Assembly (NCBI GenBank): GCA_965198895.1
Contig: OZ240676.1
Span: 4,340,001 to 4,404,000 of the forward strand
Direction: 5' to 3'
From: LMUY01 sp965198895
GTDB taxonomy: Bacteria > Pseudomonadota > Alphaproteobacteria > Acetobacterales > Acetobacteraceae
DNA length: 64,000 nt
Below are positions 59,343 through 64,000 of the stretch, piece by piece. Every line of letters starts with the position of its first letter. The first letter of the stretch is position 1. Under the pieces are notes generated by a model. It did not search any database, was not told the origin of the DNA, and saw only the letters and a program-made list of their open reading frames with translations. The translations under genes were made by a program, and so were the position numbers.

Positions 59343-60227
59343 CGGCGCGTCGGCTGCCTTCTCGGGGGTCTTGGCCTTTGATGGCTTTGCCTTAGCTGCC
59401 GCTTTCGGCGCAGCTGCCGTCTTGCTGGCAGCCGACGGCGCCTCGGAGGATTGCCCAAGGCTCTTGCGCAGCGCAGCCATGAGGTCGACGACATTGCTGT
59501 GATCGGGGGCGTCCTCGGCCTCTGGCTCGATGCCCTCGCCCTTTAGCTTCGCCTCGATCATCGCCCGTAGCCGCGTCTCGTAGCGGTCCTCCACATCGGC
59601 CGGGTCGTATTCGCCGGTCTGCCGGTCGATCAGCTGTGTTGCCAGTTGGATCATGTCCGGATCCGGCTTGGCATCCGGAATGGTGTCGAACAATCCGGCA
59701 TAGTCGTTCAGATCGCGCTCCTCGTGCAGGGTATGGATCACCAGGCCCTTGCCCATCGGCATGATCGCGATCGGATGCTCCCGCCGCGCGATCACCAGGC
59801 GGGACAGGGCGATCTTGCCCGTGCTGGCGATGGCGTCCCGCAGCACGACATAGACATCTTGGCCGGCATCGCCGTCGGGGGCGACGTAATAGCTCGCGTC
59901 GAAGTAGATTGGGTCGATCGAAGCGGCGTCCACGAACTTGTCGATCTTGACCACCGATGAGCTCTCGATCCGGGCGCTCTCGAAATCCTCGTCGTCGATG
60001 ATGAGGTAGTGGTCCTTTTTGAACTCGTAGCCCTTCACCAGATCCCCGCGCGACAACGTGTCACCGGTTTCGGCATCCTGGGTGATCATGCGGATCCGGT
60101 TGCCCGTCGCCGGGTTGATCAGGTTGAAGTGCAGTGATCCGCGATCGTGGTTCGCGCTGTAGAGGGCGACCGGGCACGACACCAGGGCCAGCCGGAGGTG
60201 GCCTCGCCAGATCGGGCGTTGCGGCAT
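59304..60227 (-). CDS. ku: Non-homologous end-joining protein Ku
   Basis: This is a 307-residue bacterial Ku with RPIWRGHLRLALVSCPVALYSA, GNRIRMITQD, LVKGYEFKKDHYLIIDDEDF and a Lys/Ala/Pro-rich C-terminal tail (KAAAKAKPSKAKTPEKAAD). Ku bridges double-strand breaks for the ligase LigD, which is not in the window. The tail may bind DNA. Confidence 0.96.
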   Translation of the reverse strand: MPQRPIWRGHLRLALVSCPVALYSANHDRGSLHFNLINPATGNRIRMITQDAETGDTLSRGDLVKGYEFKKDHYLIIDDEDFESARIESSSVVKIDKFVDAASIDPIYFDASYYVAPDGDAGQDVYVVLRDAIASTGKIALSRLVIARREHPIAIMPMGKGLVIHTLHEERDLNDYAGLFDTIPDAKPDPDMIQLATQLIDRQTGEYDPADVEDRYETRLRAMIEAKLKGEGIEPEAEDAPDHSNVVDLMAALRKSLGQSSEAPSAASKTAAAPKAAAKAKPSKAKTPEKAADAPSAPAKPARRKSA

Positions 60228-60370
60228 GTTCTATCTCCTGTCTGCGGCGCGGCCTGCTTCGCCTTCAATGCGTAACCAACCCGCACCGGCCAAGTTGCTC
60301 AGCTCAGCGTGACCTTCAGTCGGCAGGTTCTATGCTTTGGCAAACGGCCGCACCGTCCTATGTGACGAGA

Positions 60371-61843
60371 ATGCAATCTTCCCTTTCTCGCCGGCCCTGG
60401 ATCATCGCCTCCGTGATGGCCGGAACCTTCATGATCGCCGTGGAGGCGACCATCGTGTCCACCGCCATGCCCAAGATTGCGGGCCAGCTCGGCGATTTGC
60501 ACCTGTATGCGTGGGTGTTCTCCGCCTACCTGCTCACCCAGACGGCGATGACGGTCGTGTTCGGCAAGCTGGCCGACACTTATGGCCGCAAGCCGGTGCT
60601 GCTGGTGGGGATCGGCATCTTCCTGGTCGGGTCGCTGCTGTGCGGGATGGCCTGGTCGATCCCCTCGCTGATCGGCTTCCGGCTGTTGCAGGGCGTGGGC
60701 GCCGGAGCGATCCAGCCGGTGTGCATGACGGTCGTGGGTGACCTCTACCCGGTGCAGGAGCGCGGCAAGGTGCAGGGCTGGCTGGCCAGCGTGTGGGGCC
60801 TCTCGTCGGTACTGGGTCCATTGGCGGGCGGGTTGATCATCCAGCATCTGTCCTGGGCCTGGATTTTCTGGATCAATCTGCCGGTCGGCCTGCTCGCGAT
60901 GGCCGGATTCGCCGCCTTCCTGCGCGAGCAGGTCTCGGCCGAGCATGCCCGCGTGGACGTGCCGGGGGCCGCGCTGTTCACCCTCGCGATGGCCTCACTG
61001 ATGCTCGGGTTGACGCAGATCGGCACCGGCCAGCTGGGGTCGACCTTGGCAGCTTTCGCCGTATTCGCGGCCGCGACCGCTCTGTTCGTGTGGCAGGAGC
61101 GGCGGGCCGCGAACCCCATCGTGGCGTTCCGGCTGTGGTCGTTCCGGCCGATCGCCACCGCCAACGCCGCGACGCTGCTGAGCGGGATGGTGGTGATCGG
61201 GCTCACCGCGTTCCTGCCGATGTACGTGCAGGGCGTGCTGGACCAGTCGCCGCTCGTCGCGGGCTTCACCCTTACGGTGATGGTGCTGGGTTGGCCGGTG
61301 GGGGCCACGCTGGGGGCGCGCAGCTTCAACCGGTTCGGCCTGCGCGCCATCCTCCTGTGCGGCGGCGCATTGCTGCCCGTCGGCGGCATCGTGTTCGTGT
61401 TGCTGCGGCCTGGTTCCTCGCCGCTGCTCGGAGGTCTGGGCTCACTGGTCACCGGGCTTGGCATGGGGCTGCTCAGCACGGCGGCGATCATGGTGGTGCA
61501 GTCGAGCGTCGGCTGGGCGGAGCGCGGCGCAGCCACCGCGTCCAACATCTTCGCCCGCAGCCTGGGCAGCACGCTCGGGGCCACGGTGCTGGGGGCGGTA
61601 CTGAACAACAGCCTCGCCGCCGGTGGCAGCCGCGCGGTGGTGTCGCCCGATCAGCTCCGCCAGTTACTCGACCGGCCGGAGACGCTGGCCGGGATGGCGG
61701 CGGTACGGTCCGCCCTCGGCGAGTCGTTGCACGTCACGTTCTGGGCCGTGTTCATTCTCGCGGCGCTCACGTTCGTGCTGTCCACGTTGGTTCCGCGCCT
61801 ACCCCTGGCGGGAGCAGCGACGGAGCGCGCGATTGCCGGCTAG
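60371..61843 (+). CDS. MFS transporter, DHA2 (EmrB/QacA) family drug:H+ antiporter
   Basis: A 490-residue polytopic protein with about 14 helices. It has DHA2 motifs such as MIAVEATIVSTAMPKIAGQL, GKLADTYGRKPVLLVGI, GFRLLQGVGAGAIQPV and SSVLGPLAGGLI. It likely exports toxic organics. It is divergent from ku. The ATG at 60371 is preferred over one at 60332. Confidence 0.92.
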   Translation: MQSSLSRRPWIIASVMAGTFMIAVEATIVSTAMPKIAGQLGDLHLYAWVFSAYLLTQTAMTVVFGKLADTYGRKPVLLVGIGIFLVGSLLCGMAWSIPSLIGFRLLQGVGAGAIQPVCMTVVGDLYPVQERGKVQGWLASVWGLSSVLGPLAGGLIIQHLSWAWIFWINLPVGLLAMAGFAAFLREQVSAEHARVDVPGAALFTLAMASLMLGLTQIGTGQLGSTLAAFAVFAAATALFVWQERRAANPIVAFRLWSFRPIATANAATLLSGMVVIGLTAFLPMYVQGVLDQSPLVAGFTLTVMVLGWPVGATLGARSFNRFGLRAILLCGGALLPVGGIVFVLLRPGSSPLLGGLGSLVTGLGMGLLSTAAIMVVQSSVGWAERGAATASNIFARSLGSTLGATVLGAVLNNSLAAGGSRAVVSPDQLRQLLDRPETLAGMAAVRSALGESLHVTFWAVFILAALTFVLSTLVPRLPLAGAATERAIAG

Positions 61844-61939
61844 CTGCGGCTGAACAGGGCGGGCTAGCCGAAATGCTTGGCCTCGCTGGGCGACGCTACA
61901 GCGCCGAACGCGCGATCGGGATCGAGCGAGTGCCGTCGG

Positions 61940-62068
61940 TTACAAATCACCTTTGACGTCGACCCAATGCCATGTTCCGTCTCGGCGATCGCGCCATTCG
62001 TCGATTGTACTTGCCGCTGCCGCAGCAACGGTAACCCCGGCCAGCACGGCGAAGAGAATTAACAGCAT
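61940..62068 (-). CDS. Small single-pass membrane/exported peptide, 42 aa
   Basis: MLLILFAVLAGVTVAAAAAS is an N-terminal hydrophobic helix or signal, followed by a charged TIDEWRDRRDGTWHWVDVK. It lies in the 700-bp gap between the MFS gene and the integrase. Stop codons precede it in frame, so the size is fixed. No ribosome-binding site is clear and no family is recognised. The rest of 61844-62280 shows no other supported feature. Confidence 0.4.
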   Translation of the reverse strand: MLLILFAVLAGVTVAAAAASTIDEWRDRRDGTWHWVDVKGDL

Positions 62069-62287
62069 GTTTACGGTCACTTTCGGCAAAAGCTGATCAG
62101 TAAACCTCGCTCTTTGCGGTAGGCGGCCTCAAGCTAGATTTCGTAGGGATGTGTCATGAAGGGCGCCCTGTATGGCGCCGGCGGGAAGGGTCAGCCCGCC
62201 ATCGTTCGGTCGAGAACCGCGCCTCGGCGCTCCGGACTTAGCGTCGCCCTCCCCGGGGCGCCGCTCATCGATAGGCCTGCTACAGTT

Positions 62288-62334
62288 TGGCGCGCCCGGA
62301 AAGACTCGAACTTCCAACCCCCAGATTCGTAGTC
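62288..62334 (-). other. tRNA-Arg(ACG) 3'-half fragment with CCA: attachment site of a genomic island
   Basis: Reading the reverse strand, the sequence runs CTACGAA (anticodon loop, ACG), TCTGG, a T-arm GGAAG-TTCGAGT-CTTTC, the acceptor strand CGGGCGC, G and an encoded CCA. The 5' half is missing, and homology stops at the anticodon-loop edge. Integrases often recombine within the anticodon loop, and the fragment is 209-255 bases from an integrase gene, so this is one att site. Confidence 0.75.
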
Positions 62335-62542
62335 GCGCCTCCAGAGCCGCCACGAACAGACACAGAACGACACTGGCCGCCTAACCCTTTGATTTAGCCT
62401 GGCTCTCTGCTACGCGGTCCGACATGACCCGCCAGCCGACGCCAGAACCTAGCCACTCAAAGGAGTCCGCTCCGAGTCCGCAAAACGGGCCGGCCAAGAA
62501 ATCTGGGGGTTTGAAGCTGACCGATGACAGCGTGAAAGGGCT

Positions 62543-63775
62543 GTGCTGCCCGCCGGCAAAAAGGACGTGCTGGTGTTCGACAACGTCCTGAAAGGCTTCG
62601 GTGTGCGCGTGATGCCGAACCGGGCGGACGGCAGCCATCGCAAGGTGTTCCTGCTGCAGTATCGCGCCGGCGACAAGGTCCGGCGCGAGCCGCTGGGCGA
62701 CTGGGGATCCGAGCTGACCACCGCCCAGGCTAGGCGCAAGGCCGAGGCGCTGCGAGGTGCTGTTCGCGACCGGCGGGACACGGTGGGCGAGCGGAAGGAG
62801 GCAGAGGCTGCCAGTCGCGCCGCGCAGATGGAGCGCAAGCGTGTCTCGATCGCCGACGCCTTCACCCTCGAGAAGCTCGTGCAGGCCTGGGAGGAGCGGG
62901 CGCTGTCCCTGCGCCGGGCATCCTATCGCAAGGAAGCCACCGCCCGTGTGCGGCAGGGGCTTGCTGCCCACCTCCAGCAACCTGCCGCGGCGTTCACCCG
63001 CACGCAGGCAGCCCAAGCCCTCCAGGCGTTCGCGACGGAGCGGGGCCCGATCGGCGCCAATCGCCTGATGGCCTATGCCCGCGCCTGCTACGGCTGGGGC
63101 ATCAAGGCAAATCTGCTCGACACCAACCCGTGGCTGTCACTGGCTGCGCCGGGGCGAGAGAGGGCGCGGGACCGGGTGCTCAGCCAGGCCGAGCTGCGCG
63201 CCATCTGGGCGGCCAGCCCAGTCGCCGGCGCGATGCAGGGCGCCTATGTCCGGTTCCTGATGCTCACCCTGCAGCGGCGCTCCGAGGTGTCAGGCGCGAT
63301 GTGGGCTGAGTTCGCTCCGGACCTGTCGACCTGGACGGTGCCGGCCGAGCGGGCGAAGAACGGCCGGGCGCAGGTCGTCCCGCTCGCTCCGGCCGCGCAG
63401 GCGGTGCTGAAAGGGCTGGAGCGGGATCAAGGGCAGCCGCTGGTGTTCGCGCTGCCGGGTGGGACGCCGGTGGTCGCGTTCTCGACGATCAAAGCGGCGA
63501 TTGATGGTCAGATCGCGAAGGCTGAGGCAGACGCGGCCGAGACGGCAGGGCGCGAGCCGGTCCTGATGGCGGCCTGGACTTACCACGACTTCCGCCGCTC
63601 CGGTGTTACCGCCCTGGCTGGGCTAGGGTTCGCCCCGCACGTTTGCGACCGGCTGCTCAACCACGTCACGGTGGCGATCCAGGGTGTTGCTGCTGTTTAC
63701 CAGCGGGCGGAGTTCCTCACCGAGCGGAAGGCGGCGCTGGAGGCTTGGGAGGGGTTTGTCGCGACATCTAGCTAG
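62543..63775 (+). CDS. Tyrosine recombinase / P4-type integrase with apparent N-terminal frameshift
   Basis: The 410-residue integrase has a P4-type arm domain and a complete catalytic set: Arg in LQRRSEVSG, Lys in AKNGRAQVVPL, H-x-x-R in YHDFRRSG, His in LLNHVTV and Tyr in VAAVYQR. Upstream, TTG at 62511 opens MKLTDDSVKGL in another frame. This joins the family pattern (KLTDxxVKxLxLPAGK) if one base is restored just before GTG 62543. The gene as it stands begins at that GTG and lacks about 11 N-terminal residues. It may still be active, or be decaying. Confidence 0.88.
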   Translation: MLPAGKKDVLVFDNVLKGFGVRVMPNRADGSHRKVFLLQYRAGDKVRREPLGDWGSELTTAQARRKAEALRGAVRDRRDTVGERKEAEAASRAAQMERKRVSIADAFTLEKLVQAWEERALSLRRASYRKEATARVRQGLAAHLQQPAAAFTRTQAAQALQAFATERGPIGANRLMAYARACYGWGIKANLLDTNPWLSLAAPGRERARDRVLSQAELRAIWAASPVAGAMQGAYVRFLMLTLQRRSEVSGAMWAEFAPDLSTWTVPAERAKNGRAQVVPLAPAAQAVLKGLERDQGQPLVFALPGGTPVVAFSTIKAAIDGQIAKAEADAAETAGREPVLMAAWTYHDFRRSGVTALAGLGFAPHVCDRLLNHVTVAIQGVAAVYQRAEFLTERKAALEAWEGFVATSS

Positions 63776-64000
63776 CTCCAATCCGCAATCAACGGTGAGG
63801 GCCGACCGGGGGCGCTTCTTGCCTCGTGAACCTACCGGGAGCCAAGCTTCAGCCGTAATTCACGAAAGGACGAACCGTCTGGTGGGACTGCGCCTCACCT
63901 TTACGTGGAGACACCGTGTTCGCCAATCTGACAAGCCGGTCTGCATGGACGCGCGCGACAGCAACTGTTGCGACTACCGCAAGGACCAGGGCAATGCCGA
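63776..64000. other. No gene I can support at the right edge
   Basis: A possible start (GTG 63917, MFANLTSRSAW...) with a GTGGAG site runs out of the window, and another frame gives CMDARDSNCCDYRK from 63945. Neither is long enough to judge. The region may be island cargo. Confidence 0.3.

Noticed and set aside
59304..60227. A Ku-LigD repair operon.
   Set aside because: No ligase gene adjacent in the window; Ku stands alone.
62172..62384. Forward frame of 70 codons near the tRNA fragment, and a full tRNA there.
   Set aside because: The frame overlaps the tRNA 3' half and has no protein-like features; the 5' half (GCGCCCG) is absent, so it is not a complete tRNA.

Overview
The window is one GC-rich chromosomal stretch of an aerobic alphaproteobacterium. 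The mmcB, bluB, ku, hldE, truB-rpsO-pnp and metK-trmB genes, the two-gene receiver/Hpt-like start, and the many Rieske, CoA-transferase and periplasmic binding-protein genes together suggest Rhodospirillales, perhaps Acetobacteraceae. The placement is inference. There is no rRNA, complete tRNA or CRISPR array.

Layout. 0-10.2 kb: end of a response regulator with a helical partner, a glycogen-debranching-type glycosidase, msrB, a His-rich small protein, a molybdopterin oxidoreductase, a higBA toxin-antitoxin pair, a REP-associated transposase flanked by its REP hairpins, a DapA-family lyase and a small ion channel. 10.2-25.9 kb: mostly housekeeping genes (trmB, metK, hldE, mmcB, truB, rpsO, pnp, bluB, accA), mixed with a Rieske oxygenase, a nitronate monooxygenase-like flavoprotein with an unusual four-cysteine motif, and an acyl-CoA dehydrogenase / OB-fold / thiolase lipid operon. 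25.9-39.8 kb: catabolic genes (enolase-superfamily dehydratase, class III CoA-transferase, FAD oxidase plus an orphan molybdenum hydroxylase subunit, a chemoreceptor), then an IclR-controlled Rieske oxygenase, glutamine synthetase-like ligase and binding protein.

40.0-49.8 kb is the most unusual part. A single gene of about 7.5 kb encodes about 2,507 residues made almost entirely of roughly 310 eight-residue Ser/Thr-rich units. These are arranged in a higher-order period of 24 units (576 bp), and the octad phase is unbroken from end to end. The gene lies 22 bp upstream of a TPR plus GT41 (OGT-like) glycosyltransferase and is preceded by a good sigma-54-type promoter match. I propose a two-gene system: a giant repeat polypeptide and the transferase that O-glycosylates it.

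49.8-58.8 kb: a 4,5-dihydroxyphthalate-decarboxylase-like binding protein, a polyamine/opine-type ABC importer whose genes overlap head to tail, a second paralogous binding protein, an SDR, a metallo-beta-lactamase-fold lactonase and a sugar-lactone oxidase. 59-62 kb: a zinc-ribbon mini-protein, Ku and a DHA2-type MFS exporter. 62.3 kb to the end: the 3' half of a tRNA-Arg with encoded CCA lies beside a tyrosine integrase whose N-terminus carries an apparent one-base deletion. I read this as one end of a genomic island.

Three families of inverted repeats (RAYT-linked REPs, GTGGGCTT-type hairpins and CTCTCCC/GAGGGAGAG-type hairpins) sit between genes, several at convergent gene ends where they could act as terminators.
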